From contig CM041465.1 in NCBI GenBank assembly GCA_023213395.1, positions 85,939,741 through 86,003,740 on the forward strand: a stretch of DNA of 64,000 bases, written 5' to 3'. The notes beneath the pieces were generated by a model, which was not told the origin of the DNA, searched no databases, and saw only the letters and a program-made list of their open reading frames with translations. This DNA comes from Cycas panzhihuaensis. Lineage: Eukaryota > Cycadophyta. Of the stretch, positions 34,189-45,195 are shown piece after piece; position 1 is the stretch's first letter; every line of letters begins with the position of its first letter. Position numbers and translations under genes: made by a program.

Positions 34189-36340
34189 ATGCGACGTTTC
34201 TCACGTCGCTTGCGAGGTCTGTCGTCGTTGTTAGAAGACCCATCGCCTTATTCCCTTCCGTCATCGAATCCCGATTCTATAATGGAAGGCTACCAGTTTG
34301 ATTGGGCTTACTACACCATGGTCTCAGGAACTCAAGAGTTTCCCACGTCTGTTCTGTGATCCACCCATGAGGGTGATGATCCCATCTATTATTGGGTGAC
34401 CCGTTTCACCCTTGAACTTCATCCTTCGCTCATGCGGCAGAAGATTCGCCTCTTCACGAGACTTACCACCCTATTGGTGAATCTTATGAGGAGCGCCCTA
34501 AGGGATCCCCGACATTCGAGATCCCATTGACCTCGTATGGCTATGAGAATACCCCTCCTGCCAACGTGGTGAGCGCCACGTGTACTTTCGAGCAACTCGC
34601 CATCAACCACGTCCCAGGTGGTTTGAAGAAGTTCTGCGCGGTATAGCGTCTTCTTCATCTGCATCTGCGCCTCCTACAACAAATGACCCTTCTACCCGTG
34701 TGTGCTTATCCCATGCCATATCTACACTGGCTCCTAGGACAAGTGTTGCACTATCTATCCCTAGCCACGATCCTACTTCTTCAGGACTCGTTCGTGGCAT
34801 GTCCTTCCCCCAGCTTGGGGTTGGCATACCATTCCCGAGTCAAACGAATGCGCCACCTTCAAACGTGGCATATACGTTTCCTAGTAGGCCTCGAGGTCCT
34901 ACTAATGCTCTTCTTACCAACTATGTAGGACCCGCTCCTACATATGTTCAAAACCCATCTAGTAGTCTGTCCCTTTACGTGCCCCCGGGGTATGCATCTC
35001 AACCTTGGGGATAGGGTAGGGGAAACCACCTTCTAGCTTATGGGGTGGACACGTTACACCCGTATGGGGTTGCACCACCTACAGGTGGACCATATGGGCA
35101 GAATCTGATCCCGCACCCTTCATTTCTGCCATCCAGTGCAAATCCTGTTGCCACGCCTTCATAAGAGAATATGCCTCCCTTCTAAGGCGTTTATCCACAA
35201 CCCCTTTCCAATAAGGGATATTTCCTCAAGGAGGGATGGGTTTACCACCCCATCTATTCCTATTTCTTCTGGTTAAATGAGTCCTTTAGCACATGTAAGG
35301 ACACGTCCCTTCATGGACTACGGTCGACGATAAATATCCGTTGAGCGCTAAGGACTAACTGCCGCCTCACCCTCCCGAAATTCAAATTCGGCGAACTTGT
35401 CACAAGACCTAACTGAGCACGTGCGTAGTTTCTCTATGGCGTGCATAGACTACTGGGCTTACGACCACATTCTAATGAAGCTATTTTTGTGATCCCTGCA
35501 GGGCGATGCCGTTAAGTGGTTCTACCATCTCCCTGCCCATTCTATTTCTTCATTCCGATTGGTGGGCGAGTTCATCAATTACTTTGGCATAGCCCATCTA
35601 TTCGAGAGCGGAATGAAAGCTCTCCTTTCGCTCAAACAAGGTCATGATTAAATGAATCATGACTTTGTGAGGCGATTCCATTATCTCCTTCACTCTACCA
35701 AGGCCACGTTGCCTGAAGAGTTGAAGCGAGATCTCTTCGTCAATGCACTTCACCCTGAAGTGCATGTGGAAGTCCTCAAAATGGGGGCAACCACATGCGA
35801 CTTTGCCATCACGAAGTGCTTGTCGTTAGAGGCTATTGAGATCGAAGCTGGACTCAAGAAACCTCTTAAGCCCTCACAACGTCGTGAGGCACCTCCCCCA
35901 GCGAAGGAAACCAAACCTTTGCAACCTGCCAAGTCTACCTCTCATCCTACTGAGAGGACTTTAGACCTCGTTACTTCCGTTATACGCTCATTCGAGTGCA
36001 CGATGAAGGAGCTTAAACTCCAATCCCCTTCATCGCCAACCTCCCATAAACCAGTTCAACAAGCTTCTCATGCTGTTCCCCGGAGGAGTGGCACCCAACC
36101 TTCTCAAGTAAGGAGAGTCGATCCTCCCTTTTTAGAAGAGGTGGTATTCCATCCACGGGGAATGTTTTCCGACGACTCACATTGTCGACGCAACACCCAC
36201 GTGATGCCCCGCCACGCGATTTGTCTCCTAGACGGGCATCAAGGCCCAATCTCGACCAACTTGGTTCATAGAGATCATTTCCCCAAACATGGGAGCATGA
36301 TCGTAATGTTCAATAAAGGAACAACTGAATCGGGATAGAT
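34189..36340 (+). pseudogene. gypsy-2 gag, copy B
   Basis: Gag region starting at the same ATG as copy A (MRRFSRRLRGLSSLLEDPS). A TGA at about 34355 (VPGS in copy A) and frameshifts break the N-terminus; 34580-35014 is the Ser/Pro linker ending PPGYASQPWG. The gag fold follows from about 35314 with the SFSMACIDYWA block, WFYHLPAHSISSF, FINYFGIAHLFESG, then 35652-36338 open for 228 codons: NHDFVRRFHYLLHSTKA, LPEELKRDLFVNALHPEV, a lysine- and proline-rich spacer and a His/Arg-rich tail. The stop just before NHDFVRRF is shared with copy A. No zinc knuckle visible. Confidence 0.82.
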
Positions 36341-36378
36341 CCCCTGATTCTCACCCTTCGTATGGTAGAGGGAAGGGT

Positions 36379-37215
36379 GTGCGAGGTTCATCTTCCTCTT
36401 CGTGCTCCCCTGACCACCATGCTCCCTCACCTTCGTGGTCCTGTAACAAGGGAAAGAAGGTAATTCAGATGCTTGAGACCACTCCCCTCTATGCATTGAC
36501 CCGGTCTCAAGTAGCGAAAGAGGCAACTAGTGCCTCTGCGTCTACGTTGCACCTTGATCCTCCTCCGGAAGCCATTCCTCCGGAGATTCCTGCACTTCCC
36601 AAGAGCATTCTCGTCTGCCCCGATCACTTGACTTTGGGAGGCCCTTACCCAACCCATAGGGAGGGGTAGGCCTTTCTCCATAGTCGAAGAGTTTCTTACT
36701 GTGGTTGCCGGGATGTCCATCATGGACGTCTTGAGAAGCCCCAAGCAACGAATGCTCCTTTTGGAAGCTTTAGGATTGAATGGCCTTTTGTTCACGCTTT
36801 GGGCACAACCCAAAGTGGCAAATCATCTCCTTGATCCCAAAGATCTTCCCCGGACCGATGAAGGGCGACAATGGAATTTCCTTTCATAATTATCATTGAT
36901 ACTCCGATTGCACATTGCGAAGAATCGTCATAGAACAGCAGTTCTTCCATCAATGCCATGCCCTTGCGCGTCATGCAAGAGCTTGGCATTTACTAGAACA
37001 TGTTCCATGGCGATGTCGATTCTGACGATCACCGAGAAGACTCCACAGGATCATCTCGATACCTCTTACCCTCAAGGATAAGAATGTCCTTGCGACATCG
37101 TCTCGATGTGGACATTGATTACAACCTCCTTAGGTCGACCATGGCTTGACCAAATGGGGTATGTGTTCTACGGGTTGGAGGTAACTTAAGTTTGTCCATA
37201 ACGGACAAATAAGAG
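36379..37215 (+). pseudogene. gypsy-2 aspartic protease region, copy B
   Basis: Counterpart of 9218-10066. TPLYALTRSQVAKEATS linker, then a frameshifted protease: the active-site region near 36925-36960 reads N-S-S-S-S in the best frame (Asp codon already AAC), followed by the INAMPLRVMQELGI block and a degraded DYNLL-RPWL block at 37110-37145. Confidence 0.65.
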
Positions 37216-37271
37216 TTGTCTCCGTGAGCGACCACTCATAAAGCAAACTAGACCTTCTACTCGGGTGAGCC

Positions 37272-37721
37272 ATGGCCATACGAAGGGAAGCAAATACCCT
37301 TCGGCCGGGCCTCGGCTTACTCGATCGGCATCCCGATCCCTCTTGCCACAAAGAAGATCCCACATCTTCTTCCTCTGATTTAACGCGTTTCACCTCCATC
37401 GGTGTTGGAAGCTATGGATACCTCGCCATGTTTGATGGCGATGGGCCCCATAGTGAGGATGAGGACCTTCCTCACCTGATTTCTTTCCTTCGCGCTGGTG
37501 GGGGGCATTCTTCTAGTTCTGGGTCTCCTCCTAGGACCCCTTTCGTTATAGAGCCCGATCACTTTCACATGTCGCATGTCATCGCGCACGTCGGTCATCA
37601 GGCTCCTAGCTCTTCCATTCCATCATCTTCTGCAGGTGATGGCGTTGAGAGTTTCCCTCTTGCTTTTTATGAGGGAGCTCTCCTTGACTCTCCCTTAGAG
37701 TCCCTTAAGGATGTTGGGTAG
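37272..37721 (+). pseudogene. gypsy-2 pro-RT linker, copy B
   Basis: 149 open codons, rich in Ser, Pro, His, Asp. No known domain. It lies between protease and RT in the same sense as pol and ends at a TAG shared with copy A (about 10567). It is probably a disordered linker of the polyprotein. Confidence 0.5.
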
Positions 37722-38050
37722 CTCACAGGTCGTACCGATCCTATCGCTCCCATGCCATCCCGCACCTCGCCCATTCGAAGTTAGCTCATCCATGGGATGG
37801 ACTACTTTGAGGGCGATGAGGCTTTGGAGTACTTAACAAGCTCCACGCCCGGTTTACCTTGGTCATCACAAGCTTGGTTACGAAGGTCCTAGCGATGGGT
37901 CCACACTAGCCGATCCCTTCTCCCATTTCATCTCCTCCCATTGATCTTGCCCCTTCCATTTCGAGGAGGAATGCTATGTATGGGGTAACCCAGACATAGT
38001 CCTCGCCAGGCAAGATCATTAAGGTAGGGGCGGAATGTACTCCTGATGAA

Positions 38051-38864
38051 GTGAGGGAATACTCCCTCCTATTCCAAGAATTCTACGATGTATTCGCGTG
38101 GGACTACTCTGACATGAAAGGAATTGACCCCTCCATCATCTCGCACAACCTTATGACTATTCCTGACGCTCGCCCTGTGCGTCAGAAGCAGCGTCCCCTC
38201 CACTCGAAACTTTTAGCCGCCGTCAAGATGGAGGTTGAGAAGCTTCTAGACGCGGGACTCATTTCTTCCATCGATTACCCCAAGTGGGTATCGAACATCA
38301 TTCGCGTTGCCAAAAAGAATGGGACTATTCGCATATGTGTCGACTTCCGTGATATAAACAATGCTTGTCCTAAGGACAACTTTCTTCTCCCTTTTATTGA
38401 TCAAATAATCGATTGTACGGCTGGATTTGAAGTCATGTCCTTAATGGACGGCTTCTCCGACTATAATCAAATCCAGATTTCTGAAGACCGCCACAAGATG
38501 GCCTTCACTACAGCGCGGGGTACCTTTACCTACAAGGCAATGCCCTTTGGTCTTAAGAATGCAGGGGCTACTTATCAAAGAGCCATGTATTTCATTTTTT
38601 ATGACCTCATCAACAATACGTTGAAGGTCTTCATGGAGCGATATGATGGGTCTTTCACATACCAGGGCCCATCATCCCTCCGACTTGCGGACCATCTTCG
38701 CACGATGCTGCAAGTATCACGTCAACTTAAACCCGCTTAAATGTGTGTTTCTTTGTCACTTGGATAAACTCTTGGGTTTCCTTATGTCACAACAAGGAAT
38801 CCAAATCGGTCCAGAAAAAGTCAAGGTGATCCTTGACATGCCACCCCCTAGAGCACAACGATAA
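38051..38864 (+). pseudogene. gypsy-2 reverse transcriptase, copy B
   Basis: Best-preserved RT of the element. The frame 38051-38740 gives, in order: EYSLLFQEFYDVFAWDYSDM, GIDPSIISHNL, RPVRQKQRPL, AGLISSIDYPKWVSNIIRVA, KKNGTIRICVDFRDINNACP, PFIDQIID, SLMDGFSDYNQIQI (first catalytic Asp), AFTTARGTFTYKAMPFGLKN and AGATYQRAMYF. One extra base near 38637 turns the active-site FMDD of copy A into MERYDG. The thumb continues in the next frame at 38643-38864 (HVNLNPLKCVF, LLGFLMSQQGIQI). Confidence 0.9.
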
Positions 38865-38906
38865 ATTAAGTCATTTCTAGGTAGGCTCAGTTTTCTAAGG
38901 TGTTTT

Positions 38907-39491
38907 TTGGCAAATTTCGCCATAAATGCCAAACCTCTTACAAGCCTATTGAAGAAAGGAGCTCCTTTTGTTTGGTCTAATAAGACCCAAAAGGCCTTCG
39001 CAGGACTCAAGGAAGCTCTTGTTTCCACTCCTACGTTGGCGCCTCCTCGCTTTGATAGGCCCTTCATCCTATACACCTCGGCAACCGATGAATCCCTGGG
39101 TGCAATGCTCGCACAGGAGGATGACTCGGGAACCGAGAGAGCTATCTATTTCATTAGCCGCACCCTCGTTGCCACTCAACTAAACTATTCTCCCGTCGAG
39201 AAGGAATGCCTCTCCTTGGTCCATGCAACTAAAAAGTTTAGGCATTACTTGCTCAGCAATACAACCAAGGTCATCGTTCAATCGGTCCTTGCATTGCTTA
39301 CTCGTTCAGACTTAACGGGTAGGGCAGGTTGTTGGGCCGTCCTACTCCAAGAGTTTGACTTGCAAGTCATTAATAGGAAGTCGAAGAAGAGAATGATAGT
39401 AGCAGAACAATTAGTTGATGCTGCCATCCCCAACGTGAGTGACGTTTCTGTTAATGACTCTTTCCCCGACGAGTCTATTTTGACCATTTGA
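38907..39491 (+). pseudogene. gypsy-2 first RNase H, copy B
   Basis: 194 codons open. KPLTSLLKKGAPFVWSNKTQ (connection), PPRFDRPFILYTSATDESLG (catalytic Asp in A-T-D-E-S), ERAIYFISRTLVATQLNYS, PVEKECLSLV (catalytic Glu), then VIVQSVL where copy A has S-D-P-L, so the third acid is missing here. Ends with DLQVINRKSKKRMIVAEQLV and a spacer to integrase. Confidence 0.88.
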
Positions 39492-39523
39492 GACGTTTCT
39501 CCTCACCCGCTCGCTGATAGCGA

Positions 39524-40694
39524 GTGGTATGGCGACATTGTGCGATATTTGACTTAGACGAAGTGTTGTACAAAAGATCCTTCGATGGGATCCTGCTTCG
39601 CTACGTCGCTTCCGATGAAGTAGACCAAATACTCCATGAATGCCACCATGGCATTTGCGGGGGCTACTTTGGGGGCCAATCCATGGCCCAAAGGATCCTC
39701 TGCATGGCTTATTACTGGCTGTCCCTTTTCAAGGACGCCCACGCCTATGCCCTTAGATGTCGGTGATGCCAAGAGCAGGCCAATATCTCTCATGTGGCTT
39801 TTGAGGCTTTGCATCCTATCTTATCTTCGTAGTCCTTTTCTCAATGGGGTTTAGACCTCATTGGTGCTATATCCTTTGCCATCTTCCGCACAACATAAAT
39901 ATATCTTAACCGCTACCGAATACTTCACCAAATGGGCAAAGGCAATCCCCCTGTCCACTATGCCTGGCAAGACGATAACCACCTTCGTCTACCAGCATAT
40001 CGTTTGTCGTTTCGGGATTCCAGACCTCCTAATTACGGATAATGGAACTTCCTTCTATAATAAGGAAATGGACGAGCTTTGTGAGAAATTCAAGATCTCG
40101 CATAAGACCTCATCTCCTTATTACCCCCAAGCAAACGGATAAGTTGAATCCTTCAACAAAACCCTTGTCAATATTCTAAAGAAGACCATTGCTCAATCTC
40201 AAAGAGATTTGCACCTTTAACTCCCTTTTGCCCTATGGGCTTATCGCACTTCTATCCGCACGGCCACTGGAATGACTCCATTCTCTTTAGTCTATGGAAC
40301 CGAGGCGGTACTCCCACTAGAAGTGGAGATCCCCTCTCTATGGGTTTCCCTTCGAGTTCTCATCGACGAGGAGTCTATCTGTTAGGCTCGCCTCTTGGAT
40401 CTCGAAGCCCTGGATGAAAGGCGCTTAATGGCTTATCAAGCGAACCTCGCTTTGAAAGCCCACCTACAAAGGACTCACGATAAATATCTTCGTGCTGCGT
40501 CCTTTGTGCCACGGGACCATGTCCTTAAATTGGAATACCTTTATGATCGCCTGGCCAAATTTGGGCCCAAATGGGTAGGCCCCTTCGTCATTCTCGAAAG
40601 CCTCGACAACGGCGCCTACAGGATTGCCACCTTGAAAAGCTTGGAATTTGAGAAGGCGGTCAACAGGAAATTCCTTAAGAAGTTTTACGCATGA
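39524..40694 (+). pseudogene. gypsy-2 integrase, copy B
   Basis: Zinc-binding domain 39524-39790: a Y-x-x-S-F-D-G block, then HECHHGICGGYFGGQSM and LRCR-stop-C (TGA between the Cys codons, shared with copy A). Core 39840-40200: first Asp in WG-LDLIGA, ATEYFTKWAKAIPLS, HIVCRFGIPDLLITDNGTSF (second Asp), SPYYPQANG, a TAA where Gln is expected, then VESFNK (Glu). C-terminus 40395-40694: LDERRLMAYQANLALKAHLQ, PRDHVLKLEYL, KWVGPFVILESLDNGAYRIA (GPF/Y-like), ending at a TGA. D-D-E acids all present; inactive because of stops. Confidence 0.9.
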
Positions 40695-41384
40695 TCTTTC
40701 AGCTATGTCTTTGCCATGCTCCGAAATGAGCCTAAACTACCATCTTAGGTTGTTCCCATCCTTCCCAACCATGGGTAGAATAGCAATTTAAGATGGATTC
40801 TCACTTTTTCTTTTGGTTCCTCCCGCGGAACCCATATTCCCATATTCCTTTAGGATTTTGTCTTCTATTTGGGCATCCCCCAATTAGGACGACGCTTTAG
40901 AGTACCATTACTCCTCTCTCTTGCCTGTTATTTCTTTCGCATATTCTGCTATACTCCTCCGCGAATGTGCATGTCGTTCTATTTCTAACCTCACACCTCT
41001 CTATCACCTCTACTTACAGTGGATGTGTGCTCCTGTTAGACATATAGCCATATATGGAAGGAAATACATGCATCTTACAATAAAACACTTACAACAAAAC
41101 ATTTGCAACATACAAAACAAAGCATACATGCTATCTACCACATAGTATACACACCATCTCATGTCAAAATGGGGTACCAACTACCCCGTGTATATATACA
41201 TCAAAAATCGTATGTTACATCATACATGTCGGAAGCCGGTGTCCTTGCAGGGGGGGTACAATCATATGAGCCTATATATGTCTATATATGTCCGTGCTTT
41301 CCCCTATCAAAATCAATATACATATCTCCTACTCTATTGTTGCCCCGCTCCTGGGGTACCATCTCCTGGCCTGTGTGATCCCTC
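40695..41384. other. Spacer between integrase and antisense gene, copy B
   Basis: Counterpart of 13500-14100. No supported coding on either strand; probably the 3' untranslated ends of the convergent sense and antisense units. Confidence 0.5.
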
Positions 41385-43252
41385 TCATGGGGACCACATC
41401 CCTCTGAGGCTCCTCCTAGGCCTCTGCGAGCTACCTGCCTCGCTCCCCTCATCACGTGGCCATCTCGGAGTCGTCACTGCTATATGAGTGTATGTCCTGC
41501 TCCTGCTCAACCTTAATGCCATTTGGTCCACTAGCTGATCATATCGAGCCTGGATACGATCCCTCTCTCCCCAGAGTCCCTCCTCCATACTCTGGAGTCT
41601 CTCCTCTATCGTTATGAGGCACTCCTCCAGCACTGTTATCCGGACTGTGCTCTCTGCATCTCCACCGGCTCCTCCCTGAGCCTCTAGAGCCTGGACCCAT
41701 CCGTGTAGCGCATCTCGCTCACTCCTCGCCTGATCGAGCTCTCGCTGCATCTATCCCTTGAATACTATGTACTCTTAGGACTCTGCAGCCCAGATGTCTC
41801 TCGCCCTCACCAACGAGGCGAATGCCTCCATGTGGGTACTTGCCGATCTAGGCGCATCCTCTGCCTGGATGGGCAGTTGCCCCTCTGCATACACCTGAGG
41901 GAACATCTCCCTCACCGTGGCCTCTACTAGTCTCCTAACCTCTGCAGTACCTGCCAATGCAACATGCCGTGTGTCAGTGTATATCCCACTGCATACCATG
42001 ATAAAATAAAATCAAATATCTACCTAGTTGTCAAATGACTAAGGAAATGGTTAGGCCTCACCTGCCATGGTCGTCGACTCCTCTGCTCGCGCGACATCCT
42101 CTCCTCCTAGCTCTCCGCCAACTGCGGGTACCTCATCCTCGGGTACCTCCTCTACTTAGACCTCTCTCCTCGTAGGGACCAGCTCAACTCTCGTATCTCC
42201 GGATCTCTTCATAATTCGTAGCATGTGGGCCCTAGTCACCAACCCCCTGCTCTCCTCAGTTGCCTCTGATGGGCTCGCCTCTCTTCTGACAGTCCTGGAT
42301 GGTCCTGCTGCTCCTCTTGTCGACCTCGATGGACCTGCCTCTCCTATAGGTCACGATGGGCCGGCCCCATCTCCTCCATCAGCGTCGTCATCGTCGTCAT
42401 CATCATCTATGGGTGCTCCTACTCCACCTGCCTCATCATCGCCATCCCACCTCACCAATCTGTATGGATCTACTACATAGTCCGTCATGGTGAGGAGGTC
42501 GAGCGATGTCGCCTCCACTGATCACCGGACGTAGGCCTGGTCCTCCGTCCTCCTAAGTCGAGTCTACCATCTGTAGACCATCAGAGCCCACTCTACTATG
42601 GGGTGTGGTCCCCCCGCTAGTACCACTGCCACGAAGTGATCAAAAAACTAGCACTGTAGCAACGTGATGTATGACAACCCTCCTCTGCCTGTCAGTCTGA
42701 TAATGTCGAGCTACGCGATGAGGTTCGCCGCTATCAGGGTGGCCTAGTCCATCCTCTCGCTAGCTTCGCAGTGGCGCACTACATCTATCTATCCTCTGGG
42801 TATCTCTCTGTAGTTATGTTTCCGGGAAATCCAGAACAGAATGCATAGTGTGATCAGCTTCCTCACCCGAGGAATCCTCGACATCAGCATAATCTGGAGA
42901 GGAATCCCTCTCCGCTCCCACCTGTCAGCCCCTGTAAAGAATGTGGCCACCTCTCTGTGTGCTGTCTCAGTGCTCCCAATCTCACTGGCCTCCTAGTCGT
43001 CGGTACCCCCAGAATCTGCTGGATGTCTCTTGGTGTAACTGTCACATCACCTACCTGAGGCAAGTGAAACACGTGCCTCCTCCGATCCCAGTGTGACACT
43101 ATGTCTACCAGCAGCCTTTGATCTGATGCAAACTGAGGTGTCTTCAGGGCCTTGTATAGGCCACACCTCCACAAGGTCGCCTTGTCCTCCCGGGACATCA
43201 TCTCTATGTAGCTCAGCATAGCCATGCCGACATTTTCGCAATTATCCATCAT
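41385..43252 (-). pseudogene. Antisense plant-mobile-domain (PMD) gene of gypsy-2, copy B
   Basis: Opposite in sense to pol. 43252-42884 is open for 122 codons: MMDNCENVGMAMLSYIEMMS, TLWRCGLYKALKTPQFASDQ, RLLVDIVSHWDRRRHVFHLP, QVGDVTVTPRDIQQILGVP. The FHLP block, the T-P-R-D-I-x-x-I-L-G-V-P block and the R-P-V that follows are the PMD pattern. A frameshift follows; then helical blocks, a region with VVDPYRLVRWDG and a run of eight Asp (about 42380-42410), a stop at 42351 shared with copy A, then two further open pieces: 41999-41775 and a coiled coil at 41750-41385 (QRELDQARSERDALHGWVQ, Arg/Glu heptads). A candidate intron lies at 41989-42061. Extra antisense ORFs here are known in Tat-lineage elements; the exact family of this one is inferred. 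Confidence 0.62.
41989..42061 (-). other. Candidate intron in the antisense gene, copy B
   Basis: On the minus strand a CATGGCAG/GTGAGG donor and a TTTTATTTTATCATGGTATGCAG/TG acceptor bound 73 bases, AT-rich with a T-rich tract before the acceptor, the usual plant pattern. It separates two open pieces of the antisense gene. In copy A the donor is intact but the acceptor reads TGCAAG. Confidence 0.5.
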
Positions 43253-43261
43253 GATAATCGC

Positions 43262-43339
43262 CTACCAAAGACCAAAAATAATCAATGTCAGCCTCCTAAC
43301 AATCATCTATGCTCCTAGCTATCTCTCATCTTTCCCTAC
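43262..43339 (-). other. Candidate 5' UTR intron of the antisense gene, copy B
   Basis: On the minus strand CTCAG/GTAGGG and TTTGGTAG/GCG bound 78 bases just upstream of the MMDNCENV start. The frame upstream of the donor contains a TAA, so if it is real the first exon is untranslated. Both sites are also present in copy A (about 16030-16105). Confidence 0.35.
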
Positions 43340-43400
43340 CTGAGATTTGGGGCCTTATGGCCCCTCACCTTCTTTTTTCTGATTTTCTATCTCCATACCA

Positions 43401-43432
43401 TGCTAAACTTAGCGGTACCGCTAAGTTTAGCA
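43401..43432. promoter_or_regulatory. Perfect 32-bp palindrome, copy B
   Basis: Same sequence as 16162-16193. It sits about 150 bp upstream of the antisense start and next to a second short hairpin (GGGGCC-TTAT-GGCCCC at 43349-43364). Conserved without a change in a region where the copies otherwise differ. Confidence 0.7.
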
Positions 43433-44421
43433 CGAATCATGATGATGGGCCCATGACCATGATCGCAAAGACCGCGATCTTGGCCATGACGAACAACGCC
43501 CTAAAAGGGGATTTCTACTCAAAAAGTGAAAAAAAATTCTTGTGGTGGACCCCTGTAGCTGGGACCCGGCTCCCCAATGCCCGTGTCCTCTTCGGGTCTA
43601 ATTTAAGCTCAGGAGGCCTCTAATTGCCTATAAGGAGCGTAAAAATTACATAAAAACTACGAAAAAGCAATGAATTTTGAACTTTGAAATGGGAAAGGTT
43701 TTGTGAGATCCACTCACTGGATCTAACCTGGCCATCGTCATTTCGTCTCGACGATCTCGCTGTGCTCCAATCCGACAATCAGATCGTCCCCCGCGTGCCT
43801 CCAAAGTTGGGCGGCGCTCCGCTACGTAAGGAGATGGCTTTGGTTTCTCACGAGAGCTGGTGAAAATGAATCCATTTTCCGTTCGATTTCCTTATATAGG
43901 CGGGGGTCCCGACGGCCACTTCTTCTATTTTTGACCTCACGACAGCTGTTGGGACCATCCCGTTTCCTTGATCGCCTTTTCCTTCTAGCCCTGTCGCCCG
44001 TTGTGCTTTATTGATGCCATTTTTTCCCTCTCTTGTAAGGGCATTTATGGCGCCCCATTATTGTACTTTTTCTAGGGCCCTACCTCGTTTTACGCACCAC
44101 TCTCATGCATGCCTGAGTTTATACTCGTTTGGCTCATTTCGCCACTCTGGACTCGTTTTCGCAGCCCTTTTTTGCTCCTGGGGTTCCCAAAGGGAATACT
44201 CCCTCATCCAAGGGCATGTTTTACTTCCTGAAATAACCTTTTGCACCCCAGGGCATCTTTTCTCCGTCTGCTCCTAGACGGTGGTCGGACTGCTTGCTCC
44301 CGTCCTTGGATAACCTCATTGCTAAGTCCTCCTACCCTTCACAGCCACTTATTGCCTATTTTTTCGAGTATCTCTTTCATTTCGTCACTATTTACTTGCT
44401 ACTAGGGTTCAGTGTTCAAAC
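43433..44421. other. Region between antisense gene start and second RNase H, copy B
   Basis: Counterpart of 16200-17195. No gene supported; likely the promoter and leader of the antisense unit. The plus-strand frame at 44011-44277 has no recognisable domain. Confidence 0.45.
43890..43900 (-). promoter_or_regulatory. TATA box candidate for the antisense gene, copy B
   Basis: CCTATATAAGG on the minus strand, 640 bp upstream of the first antisense ATG. With the UTR intron it would give a leader of about 530 bases. Confidence 0.45.
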
Positions 44422-44844
44422 ATGTCCCTCTACATTTTTACCGACGATGGAAGCCGCGATAACCCCGAACCTTCCGCCGCTGCATGGATTCTTCGCAGCT
44501 CTTTTGGACATGATTTCCTGCGTTCCGGCATTTTCATTCCTGAGGCAACCAATAACCAAGCCGAGTACACGGTCGTTATTAAAGCCCTTACCGATGCTCT
44601 TCGTTTCCATCGCGGATCCATTGTGTTGCTTTGCGATTCTCAGGTTGTGGTGTCCCATCTCACCCAGGTTTACCAGGTGCGATGCCCTCACCTGATAACC
44701 CTCGCTTCATCTGCCAGGTCTCTCTTGGTCCGCTTCTCATCAGTTGATATTTAGCACATCCATTGGGACCTCAATGCTGAGGCAGACAGCCTTGTCTGCC
44801 TCATCCTTGAGCATCGCCTCCCTCTTCCTAACGACCACCTTTGA
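44422..44844 (+). pseudogene. gypsy-2 second RNase H (archaeal type, aRNH), copy B
   Basis: 140 codons with one internal TAG. ATG at 44422, MSLYIFTDDGSRDNPEPSAA (catalytic Asp near the start of the DGSR-NP block), GIFIPEATNNQAEYTVVIKA (catalytic Glu in N-Q-A-E-Y), HRGSIVLLCDSQVVVSHLTQ (catalytic Asp in C-D-S), VYQVRCPHL, TAG at 44752, then in frame HIHWDLNAEADSLV (fourth acid in A-E-A-D). This is the ATNNxAEY-type RNase H that plants share with archaeal-like enzymes; a second such domain is a hallmark of Tat-lineage gypsy elements. It lies after the antisense gene and only about 360 bp before the 3' LTR, far from the rest of pol. How it would be expressed is unclear. Confidence 0.8.
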
Positions 44845-45195
44845 GGCTTGCCTGGCCAGCCCGTGCCCGAGTCTCTGGTCGCTTTTAGTTCGATGTGCTT
44901 GTTCAGTTTGTTGGATGCCCTCCTATCACTCGTTGCACTTCGGCAATGGGGGCATCATTTTTATTGGCTCTATATACATGTAGGTCGATGTTTAGATGAT
45001 GTATAGACAGCCCCTACGTTGTCCTCATCTCCGTCTCCTTTGTCCACGCGTTCCGCCACGACACTCACCGACACCCTTGGTCCATATGTTGTTCATGATT
45101 GTTTTTACGTATGTATACATGTATGTGCTACTGATGTTTTTGATTGTCAGCATTCGCCATCACATCATGCTTCCGAGCGGTGAGGCTCTACTACT
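44845..45195. other. Stretch between aRNH and polypurine tract, copy B
   Basis: About 350 bp with no gene. Contains TACGTATGTATACATGTATGTG near 45105 (alternating purine-pyrimidine run). Confidence 0.4.
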
